DNA of 64,000 bases, from contig CAMDGX010000001.1 in the NCBI GenBank assembly GCA_945897825.1, forward strand, positions 40,897-104,896, read 5' to 3'. This document shows positions 16,520-25,166 of the stretch, piece by piece. Under the pieces are notes generated by a model. It did not search any database. It had not been told where the DNA came from and was given only the letters and a program-made list of their open reading frames with translations. A program made the translations under genes and the position numbers. Positions within the stretch are counted from its first letter, which is position 1. Every line of letters begins with the position of its first letter. This stretch comes from Asaia bogorensis (GTDB lineage Bacteria > Pseudomonadota > Alphaproteobacteria > Acetobacterales > Acetobacteraceae).

Positions 16520-17481
16520 TCAATCACCTCGTCGGCTTGCGCGAGCAGGGAAGGCGGCAGCGCCAGGCCCAGCGCGTCGGCCGCGCGCAGATCGAGGGCG
16601 AAGCGGAACCGGGTCGGCCGTTCGATCGGGATGGTACCTGGGTCCTCGCCGGCCAGGATGCGCTCGGCGATCGGGACGGCACGGGCATAGTAGTGCGCCT
16701 GGTCGGGTCCGTATCCCATCAGCAGGCCATGCCCGACGAAGGTGGAGAGGAACGTGATGGCCGGCAGCCCCGCGTCGCGGATCGCGGCGCTCAGCGTCGG
16801 CAGGCGCCGGTTGTAGCCCGGCGCGGTCAGCATCACCACGCCCGTCCGGCCCCGGTCCAGCTTCGCCAACAGGGCCGCATGGTCGTCGGTGGCGAACGGG
16901 TTCAGCACCACGGACGACAGGTGCCGCGCCGCGGCCTGGCGCTCGGCCGCGCGGCGCTGGTGCGGGCCGGTCGACGGGTCGCACAGGAACGCGACATGGC
17001 GGATGCGCGGTGCCGCCTCCAGCAGCAGGTCGAGCCATTTCGCCGCCATCGAGGGCTGGTCGAGGAACAGGCCGGTCACGCGCCCGCCCGGACGGGCGGC
17101 ACTCGTCACGAGGCCGGCGGCCACCGGATCGGTCTCGAGGTCGGCCCCGACCACCGGCACCTCGCGCCCATGCCGTGCGGCGGCCAGCACAGCCGGCGCG
17201 CCCACGGCGATCAGCACGCCCGGATCATGCGCGAGCAACGCCTCGACCATGGCCGGCAACCCGCCGGGCGCATCGCCGCCAGCGCGCAGGAACACGTTCT
17301 CCCCTTCCACGAAGCCGGCGCGCCGCCAATCCGCGGAGATGATCCGCAGCGCATTGTTGCTCGGCGCCAGGGTGACCGAGTGCAGATAGCCGATGCGGCG
17401 CGGCCGGCGAACCTGAGGCTGGGCCCGGGCGAGCGAGGGCACCAGGGGGGCGCACAATAGCAGGCCGCGGCGCCGGATCAT
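16516..17481 (-). CDS. TrpX/ABC_sub_bind-type substrate-binding protein (fifth in operon)
   Basis: This 321-residue protein has a signal peptide with basic start MIRRRG, hydrophobic LLLCAPLVPSL and cleavage after ARA. Family marks: RRIGYLHSVTLAPSNNALRI, a VLIAVGAPAVLAAARHGREV block, LETDPVAAGLVTSAARPGG, and LDLRAADALGLALPPSLLAQ before the terminal ADEVIE. Compared with the sixth paralogue the central domain differs much more than the C-terminal strand, so ligand preference has probably diverged. Start and stop each overlap the neighbouring genes by four bases. Confidence 0.88.
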   Translation of the reverse strand: MIRRRGLLLCAPLVPSLARAQPQVRRPRRIGYLHSVTLAPSNNALRIISADWRRAGFVEGENVFLRAGGDAPGGLPAMVEALLAHDPGVLIAVGAPAVLAAARHGREVPVVGADLETDPVAAGLVTSAARPGGRVTGLFLDQPSMAAKWLDLLLEAAPRIRHVAFLCDPSTGPHQRRAAERQAAARHLSSVVLNPFATDDHAALLAKLDRGRTGVVMLTAPGYNRRLPTLSAAIRDAGLPAITFLSTFVGHGLLMGYGPDQAHYYARAVPIAERILAGEDPGTIPIERPTRFRFALDLRAADALGLALPPSLLAQADEVIE

Positions 17482-18422
17482 TCGAACACCTCGTCGGCAC
17501 GGGCGAGCAGCGACACCGGCAGCGTCAGGCCCAGGGCGGCGGCGGCGCGCAGGTCGATCACCGTCTCGATGCGCGTCGGCGCCTCGATCGGCAGGTCGCC
17601 CGCCGGCGTGCCGCGCAGGATCAGCGCCGCGAAATGTGCCACGCGGGCATACAGCGCGTGGAAATCGGGACCGTGGCTGATCGTGCAGCCTTCCAGCACC
17701 ATGCTGCGCCACTGGGCCACGGTGGCGATCCCCTGGGCAGTGGCGGCGGCGGCGATGGCGGCTGCGTCGCGCAGCGATTCCGGGGTGCCGCCGAGGGCTG
17801 CCGCCCGCACGCCGCGCGCGGCCAGTGCCGCCACCGCCTCGGCCACGCCCTGCGGCCCCTGCCATTCCTGCACCGCGAGCGCGCGCCCGGCGCGGCGCGC
17901 GGCCACCTCCATCCCCGCCAGGCGCAGCGCCAGCTCGTCGGTGCCGCGATGGAACAGGACGCCGACCTTGGCGCCGGGCGGGCTCAGCTCGGCCGCCATC
18001 TCCACCCGCTTGGCCTCGGCCTCGGGCGTGTTGGCCACCACGCCGGTGGCGTTGCCGCCCGGGCGGGCCATCGAGGTGCCGGCGAGCAGGCGCGCATCGG
18101 CGCCGTGCATCACGATCGGGATGGTCGATGTCGCCGCCCGCGCCGCGCGCACCGCTGGCGCGCCGACGGCCACGATCAGGTCGGGGATGCTGTCGGCCAG
18201 CGCCAGCGCCGCGGCAGATTGCTCGGGCGCGGCGGCGACCCGCGCGTCGAGCGCCAGGGCTCCCTCGTGCCAGCCGCGGCGGGTCAGTTCCGGCAGCAGG
18301 TGGGCGCGCAGCAGCGCCTCGGCCCGCGCCGTCAGCACCAGCGCGCCCAGTCGGCGCGGCCATGGCTGGATCCCGACCGGCAGCGCGGCCATGGACCCGA
18401 ACATGAAGGCGCGCCGCCTCAT
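17478..18422 (-). CDS. TrpX/ABC_sub_bind-type substrate-binding protein (fourth in operon)
   Basis: This 314-residue protein has a twin-arginine-like start (RRRAFMFGSMAALPVG) without a clear cleavage site, so export route and processing are uncertain. Family marks: IPDLIVAVGAPAVRAARAAT, STIPIVMHGADARLLAGTSM, ARPGGNATGVVANTPEAEAK, and the C-terminal IDLRAAAALGLTLPVSLLAR ending ADEVFE. The first-strand RIGYL-type motif is replaced by LGALVLTARAEALLR, which makes this the most divergent N-terminal domain of the six. It overlaps both neighbours by four bases. Confidence 0.86.
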   Translation of the reverse strand: MRRRAFMFGSMAALPVGIQPWPRRLGALVLTARAEALLRAHLLPELTRRGWHEGALALDARVAAAPEQSAAALALADSIPDLIVAVGAPAVRAARAATSTIPIVMHGADARLLAGTSMARPGGNATGVVANTPEAEAKRVEMAAELSPPGAKVGVLFHRGTDELALRLAGMEVAARRAGRALAVQEWQGPQGVAEAVAALAARGVRAAALGGTPESLRDAAAIAAAATAQGIATVAQWRSMVLEGCTISHGPDFHALYARVAHFAALILRGTPAGDLPIEAPTRIETVIDLRAAAALGLTLPVSLLARADEVFE

Positions 18423-19435
18423 TCGATCACCATGTCCGCGCGGTCCAGCACCGAGGATGCGATCTCCACACCGATCGCGCGCACCGCGCGTAGGTCGACC
18501 ACCAGTTCGAAATCGGTGGGGTTCTCGACCGGCAGGTAGCTGATCGGCGTGCCGGTCGCCGCGCGCACCACCTGCCGGGCGGCGCGGCGGAATCCCTCGC
18601 TGATGTCGGGCCCGTAGCTCATGACCGCGCCGCCCGTCAGGTAGCGCTTGTTCGACATCATCATCGGCATGCGGTGCGCCACCGCGACCTCGCCGATGCG
18701 GAACCGGCTGGTGATGGTCGAGACGTCGGAGACCACGAAGGTCGCCGCGACCCCCTCGCGCCGCAGCGCGCCGATCGCCTCGTCCAGCCCTTCCGGCACG
18801 GCAATGCCACGGAAGACCAGGTCGATGCCCAGTGCCGCCTGCGCGCGCGAGGCCTCGTCGATCCGGATCTGCGAGGGGTAGTAGACGTTGTAGATCGCCG
18901 CGAACCGCCGCGATGCGGGAAAGGCGTCGCGCATCAGCTGCACGCGCTTGGCGCTCAGTTCGCCGGCGTGGAAGGACTGGCCGGTCACGTTCGCCTCCGG
19001 GCGGGCCAGGCTCTGCACCAGCCCGTCCTGGACCGCGTCGCGCGTGGCGCCGAAGATGATCGGGATCGTGGATGTCGCGGCCCGTGCCGCGAGCACGCCG
19101 CCGCGCGTGGCCACCACGATGGCATCCACCCTGGCCGCGACGAAGCCCGCCATCACCGCGCTCAGGTCATGGTCCGGGCGCAGCTGGTGGCGGTAGTCGA
19201 TCGCGAGGTTCCGGCCCGCGACATAGCCGTTCTCGGCCATGCCGGTTTCGAACTTCTCCTCGAAGATCCCGCGCTCCGGCCCGTTCACGACATAGCCCAC
19301 GCGCAGCGGCCGCGCTGCGCTGTGGGCCGGGGCCGCGGGCAGCAGCGGCGATGCCAGCGCCCCGAGCGCGAAGGCGCGGCGCGGCAGGCGCGAGCGGCCC
19401 TGCCTCAGGAATCCCGATGGGTGCGGCATCGCCAT
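18419..19435 (-). CDS. TrpX/ABC_sub_bind-type substrate-binding protein (third in operon)
   Basis: This 338-residue protein has a longer N-terminus and a twin-arginine-like signal (SRLPRRAFALGALASPLLP, cleavage near AHSAARP). Family marks: LRVGYVVNGPERGIFEEKFE, VDAIVVATRGGVLAARAATS, IIFGATRDAVQDGLVQSLA, GELSAKRVQLMRDAFPASRR and VDLRAVRAIGVEIASSVLDR ending ADMVIE. It is separated by a 16-bp gap from the gene upstream, the only non-overlapping junction in the operon. A run of three Met (MPMMMSNKRY) near the middle is unusual for the family. Ligand unknown. Confidence 0.88.
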   Translation of the reverse strand: MAMPHPSGFLRQGRSRLPRRAFALGALASPLLPAAPAHSAARPLRVGYVVNGPERGIFEEKFETGMAENGYVAGRNLAIDYRHQLRPDHDLSAVMAGFVAARVDAIVVATRGGVLAARAATSTIPIIFGATRDAVQDGLVQSLARPEANVTGQSFHAGELSAKRVQLMRDAFPASRRFAAIYNVYYPSQIRIDEASRAQAALGIDLVFRGIAVPEGLDEAIGALRREGVAATFVVSDVSTITSRFRIGEVAVAHRMPMMMSNKRYLTGGAVMSYGPDISEGFRRAARQVVRAATGTPISYLPVENPTDFELVVDLRAVRAIGVEIASSVLDRADMVIE

Positions 19436-19451
19436 CCTCCTCGTCCCGCCA

Positions 19452-20420
19452 TCATTCGATCACGTCGTCCGCCCGCGCCAGGATGGCTTGCGGCATCGCC
19501 AGCCCCAGCGCGCGCGCCGTGCGCAGGTTGACCACGAACTCGACCGCCGTCGGCAGCTGCACCGGCAGGTCCGCGGCCTTCTCACCGCGCAGGATGCGCA
19601 CCACGTAGCCGGCAGCGCGGCGGAACAGGTCCGCCTGGCTGGCGCCGTAGCTGAACAGCGCGCCGACCTGGGCATAGTTCGACTGGTCGCCGATCACGGC
19701 GATGCCCTCGGCCAGGGCCGTGGCGACGATCTCCTCGATGAGCGAACTGGTGAGGAAGTCGCGCACCACCACGAGCGCGCGCACGCCTTCCTCGCGCAGC
19801 CGGCGCATGCCCGCCGCCAACTCGGCCGGGTCGCGCGCGGCGATGCCCAGCCGCACGGCGCGCAGGCCCTGGGCACGGGCGGAGTCTTCCGTGAGGCGGC
19901 CCCAGGCGTCGAAGGTGGGGTCGGTGCGGTTGTGCAGGATGCCGACGGCGGCAAGGCCGGGGATCGTCTCGCGCAGGAACTCGATGCGCTTGGCCGACAT
20001 CTCCTCGCCGAAGCTGGCGAAGCCGGTCACCGAGCCGCCGGGCCGGGCGAGGCTGGCGAACAGCTCGGGGTCGCTCGGCACCGGCGGCAGGCCGACCGCG
20101 ACCAGCGGGATCGAGGTCGCCCGGCGCACGGCGCGCGCGGCGGCCGGCCCGGGCACCACGAACACGTCCACCGGCACGGCGGCAAGGTCGCGGATGATCG
20201 CCGCCCCCCGCGCCACGTCGCCCCCGGCATGGCGGTGGTCCAGCCGCCAGCCGCGCCCTTCCACCTGGCCCTGGGCGCGCATGCCGTCGCGGAAGGCCAC
20301 CACCGTGGCGTGGTCGCCCTCGGCCGTGGCGAAGCCCACGAAACCCACCACTGGCAGGCGCGGCTGCGCGCGGGCGCCGGCAGCCAGCAGCAGCAGCGGC
20401 AGGGTGCGCCGGGCGATCAT
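19452..20420 (-). CDS. TrpX/ABC_sub_bind-type substrate-binding protein (second in operon)
   Basis: This 322-residue protein has a clear signal peptide (MIARRTLPLLLLAAGARAQP). Family marks: LPVVGFVGFATAEGDHATVV, VFVVPGPAAARAVRRATSIP, FASLARPGGSVTGFASFGEE, MSAKRIEFLRETIPGLAAVG and VNLRTARALGLAMPQAILAR ending ADDVIE. The ATG overlaps the stop of the first gene (ATGA). In operon position and architecture it is interchangeable with its neighbours, which supports tandem duplication followed by divergence. Confidence 0.88.
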   Translation of the reverse strand: MIARRTLPLLLLAAGARAQPRLPVVGFVGFATAEGDHATVVAFRDGMRAQGQVEGRGWRLDHRHAGGDVARGAAIIRDLAAVPVDVFVVPGPAAARAVRRATSIPLVAVGLPPVPSDPELFASLARPGGSVTGFASFGEEMSAKRIEFLRETIPGLAAVGILHNRTDPTFDAWGRLTEDSARAQGLRAVRLGIAARDPAELAAGMRRLREEGVRALVVVRDFLTSSLIEEIVATALAEGIAVIGDQSNYAQVGALFSYGASQADLFRRAAGYVVRILRGEKAADLPVQLPTAVEFVVNLRTARALGLAMPQAILARADDVIE

Positions 20421-21430
20421 TCGATCACCTCGTCGGCCCGGGCGAGCAGCAGCGAAGGCACGACGAGGCCCAGCGCGCGGGCCGTGCCCAGGTTGATGAC
20501 AAGCTGGAACTCCGTGGGCTGCTCCACGGGCAGGTCCCCCGGCGCGCTGCCCTGCAGGACGCGGACGACAAGATGTGCTGCGCGCCGCCGAGCAAAGTCC
20601 AGCGGCGGACCGAAGGCCATGAACCCGCCGGCATGGGCGAAGGGGGCATAGGTGCCGATCGCCGCCACGCGGTGGCGCAGCGTCGAGGCCGCCACCCGCC
20701 CGGCCGAGTAGGTGCTGAGGGTGAACAGCGGCTGCACGATCACCGCCTGGGTGCCGGACGCGGCCAGTGCCGCGAGCCGGGCATCGACCTCGTCGGGGCT
20801 GTCGACCATCGCCGCCTCCACCACGGCGCCATGCCGATCGCCGGCGGCGCGCGCCTGGGCCAGGAACCGCACCGCCGCCGGGTCGCGCGACGAGGCGAGA
20901 TAGGCGATGCGCACCACCCCGGGCAGTGCCTCGCGCAGCAGGTCCACGCGCTTGGCCTCGAGGTCGGCGATCATGCTCGACACGCCGGTGAGGTTCCCGC
21001 CTGGCCGCGACAGGTTGGTGACCAGCCCGGTGCCGATCGGATCGGCCGCGCCGAACACGATGGGCACCTCCGCCGTGGCGCGCCGCACGGCGAGCGCCGC
21101 GGGTGTCGCGAAGGCGACGATGACATCCGGCCGGCCGGCGACGATGCGCTTCGCCAGCCCGTCGGCCAGGTCCAGCCGGCCATCGGCGAAGTGATAGTCG
21201 ATCAGGATGCTGCGGCCCTCCACGAAGCCGAGGTCGCGCAACGCGCGGCGGAACGGCTCAAGCCGGTCCGCGCCCTCCTGTGGCTCCCACTCCAGCACCG
21301 CGATGCGGGCCGGCCGGCCGGCCTGGGCCAGCGCCCGTCCGGGCATCGCCATCAGCCCGGCCAGCACGCCCCGACGCGCGAGCCCCGCTGCCGCTCCGCC
21401 CGCCCCGGCACCTCCTGTCCGGCCTGCCAT
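20417..21430 (-). CDS. TrpX/ABC_sub_bind-type substrate-binding protein (first in operon)
   Basis: This 337-residue protein is the first gene of the ten-gene operon. The signal sequence has a Gly/Ala-rich lead and [21 protein letters not shown] chose ATG 21430 because GGAAAGGAGCGCGGC directly precedes it; the frame is open further upstream but not protein-like. Family marks: ARIAVLEWEPQEGADRLEPF, VIVAFATPAALAVRRATAEV, IVFGAADPIGTGLVTNLSRP, LEAKRVDLLREALPGVVRIA and INLGTARALGLVVPSLLLAR ending ADEVIE. Its promoter lies in the 161-bp region shared with the divergent Crp-family gene, where a Crp-like palindrome sits 83 bp upstream of this start codon. Confidence 0.88.
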   Translation of the reverse strand: MAGRTGGAGAGGAAAGLARRGVLAGLMAMPGRALAQAGRPARIAVLEWEPQEGADRLEPFRRALRDLGFVEGRSILIDYHFADGRLDLADGLAKRIVAGRPDVIVAFATPAALAVRRATAEVPIVFGAADPIGTGLVTNLSRPGGNLTGVSSMIADLEAKRVDLLREALPGVVRIAYLASSRDPAAVRFLAQARAAGDRHGAVVEAAMVDSPDEVDARLAALAASGTQAVIVQPLFTLSTYSAGRVAASTLRHRVAAIGTYAPFAHAGGFMAFGPPLDFARRRAAHLVVRVLQGSAPGDLPVEQPTEFQLVINLGTARALGLVVPSLLLARADEVIE

Positions 21431-21512
21431 GCCGCGCTCCTTTCCTTCGCCGGATGGACCCTTCGCATATTGGACCGGCCACGCCGCATCCTGTCCCAGG
21501 GGAGCGGCTTGC

Positions 21513-21532
21513 GATGTGCGTTTTCGCACATC
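21513..21532. promoter_or_regulatory. Crp/Fnr-type operator palindrome
   Basis: GATGTGCG-TTTT-CGCACATC is a perfect 8-bp inverted repeat. Its core TGTGC-N6-GCACA has the half-site spacing of Crp/Fnr-family sites (TGTGA-N6-TCACA). It is the only such site in the 161 bp between the divergent Crp-family gene (start 21592) and the binding-protein operon (start 21430). A weak -10-like CAATAT on the minus strand at 21473-21468 would place the operator about 60 bp upstream of the operon start point, a classic activation distance. That last point is inference. Confidence 0.6.
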
Positions 21533-21591
21533 AGGATCGGCGCCATGTTGCGACGCTCGCACCCCCCAAGGTTCAGCCGCGGAGGAATCGC

Positions 21592-22308
21592 ATGGTGCAG
21601 ACGAGGGCGCGCGCCGATGCCGGCGCTCCCGCCGATCCGTTCCGGGGCTGGCCCCTGCTCCGCGACCTCGCGCCCGCCACCACGGCCCGCTTCGCCGCGC
21701 GCATGCGCTGGTCGGAGGTCGCGCCGGGGCAGGCGCTGGTCGATTTCGACGACCCGACCACCGATGTCTTCTTCGTCGCCACCGGGCGCGTGCGGATCAT
21801 GATCCGGGGCGCCGGTGGCCAGGAACTGATCCTGGAGGACATCGCCGCGGGCGGCTCCTTCGGCGAGATGGCGGCCATCGACGGCGCTCCCCGCTCGGCC
21901 GCCGCCATGGCGCTGAACCGCTCGCTGATCGGCCGGCTCCCCGGCCAGGACTTCATGCGGCTGGCGGCCGAGGCGCCCGAGGTGTCGCGGCGGCTGATGC
22001 GCATCCTGGTCCAGCGGCTGCGCCTGATGAACGAGCGGGTGCTCGACCTCACCACGCTCGACATCCGCCACCGCCTCTACGCCGAACTGCTGCGCCTCGC
22101 CCTTCCGGCACAAGGCGGCACCCGCTCCATTTCGCCGCCGCCGGTGCAGCACATCCTGGCCAACCGGATCGGTGCCCGCCGCGAGCCGGTGTCCCGGGAG
22201 ATCGCGCAGTTGTCCCGGACGGGCCTCATACGACGGACGCGCGGCACTCTCGTTCTCTGCGAGCCGGAGATACTGGAACATCGCCTCGCCGCGGCCAGGC
22301 AGAAATGA
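21592..22308 (+). CDS. Crp/Fnr-family transcriptional regulator
   Basis: This 238-residue regulator has an N-terminal cyclic-nucleotide-binding beta-roll (about 18-130) with phosphate cassette FGEMAAIDGAPRSAAAMAL, which keeps the Glu and Arg-Ser that contact cAMP. The dimerisation helix is near LMRILVQRLRLMNERVLDLT. The winged helix-turn-helix near 180-215 carries NRIGARREPVSREIAQLSRT. There are no N-terminal cysteines, so it is not an Fnr-type iron-sulfur sensor. ATG 21592 has a perfect GGAGGAATCGC site. It is divergent from the operon that encodes an adenylate cyclase and a cNMP-gated-looking SulP protein, and a Crp-like palindrome lies between them, so autoregulation and operon control are likely. 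Confidence 0.92.
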   Translation: MVQTRARADAGAPADPFRGWPLLRDLAPATTARFAARMRWSEVAPGQALVDFDDPTTDVFFVATGRVRIMIRGAGGQELILEDIAAGGSFGEMAAIDGAPRSAAAMALNRSLIGRLPGQDFMRLAAEAPEVSRRLMRILVQRLRLMNERVLDLTTLDIRHRLYAELLRLALPAQGGTRSISPPPVQHILANRIGARREPVSREIAQLSRTGLIRRTRGTLVLCEPEILEHRLAAARQK

Positions 22309-22386
22309 TGGCCCGCCCCATGCCCTAGCATCTTGTTTGTCCGCGCGATTCACGTCTCCGGCGATTCCGCCTGCGACGATCGCGCT

Positions 22387-23328
22387 CTAGGCGCGCTTTG
22401 CCTTCGGCCAGCGGCGGGACGATTCGGGCAGGACGTGGTCGATCAGCAGTCGGGTTTGGTGGATCGTGTCGGCGCCGTCGGTGGCCAGGGGGCGGAGGAT
22501 GAATTTCTGAGCGCCGGCTTCGATGTAGGCGGCGAGGCGGGCGAGGATGGTCTGGGCGTCGCCGATGGCGAAGTGGTCGTCGGGGTTCTGGCCGGAGCGC
22601 TTGGCATAGGCGGATTTGAGACGCGCGAGGGTGGGGTCGTTCGGATCGCCGAAGCGGAAGGGGAAGGCGGCGCCGTAGTGGTCGTCGTCGATCGGGCGGC
22701 CGGCCTCGAGGCTGGCGGCGCGGATCGCGGCGACGAGGGGGGCGAGCTGGGCGGGTGTTTCGGCGCCGGCCTGCCAGCCGGTGCCGTATTTCGCCGTGCG
22801 GCGGATGGCGGCGTCGGAATTGCCGCCGATCCACATCGGCAGGTCGGGCTGGACGGGCTTGGGGCTGATCTGGGCGCCGGTGAGCTGGAAGTGCTTGCCC
22901 TGGTAGGTGGTGGGCTGGCCGGTCCAGAGTAGGGCGAGGATCTCCAGAGCCTCGTCGGTGACGCGGCCGCGTGTCGTGGTGTCGAGGTTCAGGGCCTGCC
23001 ATTCCGGGGCGCGGGGCGAGCCGATGCCGAAGGCGGGCAGCAGGCGGCCTTCGGAGAGGACGTCGATGGTGGCGCATTGCTTGGCGAGCAGGACGGGGTC
23101 GCGCATGGCCAGCGAGACGACGTTGACGCCGAACTTGAGGCGGCGCGTGCGGCCGGCCAGGGCTGCCATGGTGGCCATCGATTCGAGGATCGGCGTGGCG
23201 GAGACGATGCGGTCGGTCTGCCAGAGGCTGTCGATGCCGCCCTGTTCGCAGAGGTCGACCCAGCGCCAGTAGTCCGCGGCGGTGGCGAAGGGGTAGTCGG
23301 CGAGGCCGAGGCCGAGGGCGACTTTCAT
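22387..23328 (-). CDS. LLM-class flavin-dependent oxidoreductase
   Basis: This 313-residue luciferase-like TIM-barrel protein starts MKVALGLGLADYPF. It contains DLCEQGGIDSLWQTDRI near 26-42, TRRLKFGVNVVSLAMRDPVL near 61-80, a GRLLPAFGIGSPRAPEW loop near 94-110, and QPDLPMWIGGNSDAAIRRTA near 160-178. It resembles the F420-type subgroup more than bacterial luciferase. The ATG overlaps the stop of the enzyme I gene by four bases (ATGA), so it is cotranscribed with the PTS genes. That pairing is unusual and its meaning is unclear. It is convergent with the Crp-family gene; no terminator hairpin is evident between them. Confidence 0.85.
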   Translation of the reverse strand: MKVALGLGLADYPFATAADYWRWVDLCEQGGIDSLWQTDRIVSATPILESMATMAALAGRTRRLKFGVNVVSLAMRDPVLLAKQCATIDVLSEGRLLPAFGIGSPRAPEWQALNLDTTTRGRVTDEALEILALLWTGQPTTYQGKHFQLTGAQISPKPVQPDLPMWIGGNSDAAIRRTAKYGTGWQAGAETPAQLAPLVAAIRAASLEAGRPIDDDHYGAAFPFRFGDPNDPTLARLKSAYAKRSGQNPDDHFAIGDAQTILARLAAYIEAGAQKFILRPLATDGADTIHQTRLLIDHVLPESSRRWPKAKRA

Positions 23329-25166
23329 GCGGAGGCGGCCTTGGGGGCGATGAGGGCGTGGATGGCGGCGGCGTCGGCCTGCTCCATCACCTTGCGGGCG
23401 AAGCGGGCGCAGTCGTCGATGTTGGCTTCGCGGACGGACTGCTTCACGCGGGGCACGGCGGCGGCGTTCATCGAGAAGCTGCGCAGGCCGAGGCCGAGGA
23501 GAAACGGGGTCAGGCGCGGATTGGCGGCCATCTCGCCGCAGACCGAGACGGGCATGCGCATGCGCAGGGCGGCCTCGGTGGCGAACTGGACCAGGCGCAG
23601 CACGGCGGGGTGGAGCGAGTCGTAGAGCTCGGCCACGTCGCTGTCGGCGCGGTCGACGGCGAGGGTGTACATGGTGAGGTCGTTGGTGCCGATGGCGAAG
23701 AAATCGGCCTCGAGGGCCAGCGCGTCGGCCGAGAGGGCGGCGCCGGGCGTTTCGATCATGATGCCGAGCGGGGGGAGCTTCTCGGCGATGCGCTCGCCGC
23801 GGCGGCGCAGGCGTCGGGCCACGCGTTCGTAGTGCTCGCGGGCGCGGCGGACCTCGGCGGCGGTGGTCACCATGGGCAGCAGGACGCGGACCGGGCCGTG
23901 GGCGGAGGCGCGCAGGATGGCGGCGAGCTGGGTTTCGAACAGCTCCTCCTGTTGCAGCAGCATGCGGATGCCGCGCAGGCCGAGGGCGGGGTTGGGGTCG
24001 GTGGTGACGGGGACGATGCCCTGGTTCTGCAACGCCTCGATGTCCTTCTCGCCGCCCCAGTCGAGCACGCGGATGGTGACGGGATCGCCGGCCATGGCGT
24101 CGACGACGGAGCGGTAGGTGTCGTACTGGGCGTCCTCGTCCGGCAGGGTTTCGCGGTTCATGAACAGGAACTCGCTGCGCAGCAGGCCGATGCCGGCGGC
24201 ACCCGCCTGGGCGACGAGGGGCAGCTCGGCCGGCAGCTCGAGATTGGCCTGCAGCTCGACGGCCTCGCCGTCCTCGGTGATGGCGGGCAGGCGGCGCAGC
24301 TTGCCGAGGCGCTGCTGCTCGCGGGCGAAGGCGGTGACGAGCTTGCGCGCATTGGCCAGCGTGGCCGGGCTGGGATGCACCACGACGGTGCCGGCGGTGC
24401 CGTCGACCACGATGGTGTCGCCGGGGCGGGCGGCGTCGGACAGGCCGGGCACGCCGAGGACGGTGGGAACGCCCAGCGCGCGCAGCATCACGGCGGTGTG
24501 GCCGTCCGCCCCGCCCTCCTCGGTGGCGACGCCGGCCAGGCGCGCGGGGTCGAGCAGGGCGGCGTCGGCGGGGCGGAGGAACTCGGCGACCAGGACGGCG
24601 CCGGGGGGCAGGGCGGTGAAGCTGCGGAACGGCGCGCGGGTGAGGTTGCGCACCAGGCGGCGGCCGATCTCGCGCACCTCCTCGGCGCGGCGCTTGCGGC
24701 CGGCGCGGTCGTCGTCGGCGGGCATCGACTGGATCTGCTCGGCGATGGCGTCGCTTTCGTCGACGACGGCGGTCTCCGCGCTGACCAGGGTGTCGGCGAT
24801 GCGGCGGCGGGCACCGCGGACGAGCCGGGAGTTGCCGACCATCTGGAGGTAGGCGTCGAGCAGGGGGGCGATTTCGGCCTGGCTGTCCTCGGGCAGCACG
24901 CCGAGGCGGGCGCGCAGCTTGAGCAGCTGCTTGCGCGACTGGGCGATGGCGGCCTCGAGGCGGGCGGTCTCGGCGGCGGTGTCCGACGCCTGGATGCGGG
25001 CGCGGACGACGACGGCGGGGGGTTCGGTGGCGCCGAACACCGGGCCGATGGCGATGCCCGGGGAGACGGCGATGCCCAGGAAGCGGCGCTCGGCGCGCGC
25101 CGGGTCGACAGGCACCGGGGGGGGCGGCGGGGGCTCGGGCTCGGTGGGCGGGCTAGTCCTGTTCAT
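23325..25166 (-). CDS. ptsI: Phosphoenolpyruvate-protein phosphotransferase (PTS enzyme I)
   Basis: This 613-residue enzyme I moves phosphate from phosphoenolpyruvate to HPr. The order is an HPr-binding helical domain (about 65-180), the swivelling phosphohistidine domain with H223 in GGADGHTAVMLRALGVP, and a C-terminal PEP-binding barrel with RSEFLFMNR, LPMVTTAAEV and active-site C543 in VSVCGEMAANP. A Pro-rich N-terminal extension (about 25 residues) precedes the domain. There is no GAF domain, unlike typical PtsP, although the absence of sugar EIIB/EIIC genes here suggests a regulatory nitrogen-type PTS. Its start lies inside the end of the HPr gene (14-base overlap). An alternative symbol is ptsP. 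Confidence 0.92.
   Translation of the reverse strand: MNRTSPPTEPEPPPPPPVPVDPARAERRFLGIAVSPGIAIGPVFGATEPPAVVVRARIQASDTAAETARLEAAIAQSRKQLLKLRARLGVLPEDSQAEIAPLLDAYLQMVGNSRLVRGARRRIADTLVSAETAVVDESDAIAEQIQSMPADDDRAGRKRRAEEVREIGRRLVRNLTRAPFRSFTALPPGAVLVAEFLRPADAALLDPARLAGVATEEGGADGHTAVMLRALGVPTVLGVPGLSDAARPGDTIVVDGTAGTVVVHPSPATLANARKLVTAFAREQQRLGKLRRLPAITEDGEAVELQANLELPAELPLVAQAGAAGIGLLRSEFLFMNRETLPDEDAQYDTYRSVVDAMAGDPVTIRVLDWGGEKDIEALQNQGIVPVTTDPNPALGLRGIRMLLQQEELFETQLAAILRASAHGPVRVLLPMVTTAAEVRRAREHYERVARRLRRRGERIAEKLPPLGIMIETPGAALSADALALEADFFAIGTNDLTMYTLAVDRADSDVAELYDSLHPAVLRLVQFATEAALRMRMPVSVCGEMAANPRLTPFLLGLGLRSFSMNAAAVPRVKQSVREANIDDCARFARKVMEQADAAAIHALIAPKAASA

Noticed and set aside
15560..21430. 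Tandem binding-protein genes read as a tandem-repeat or prophage array
   Set aside because: Each gene is full length with its own export signal, and DNA similarity is low outside motifs; no phage or transposon genes are present.
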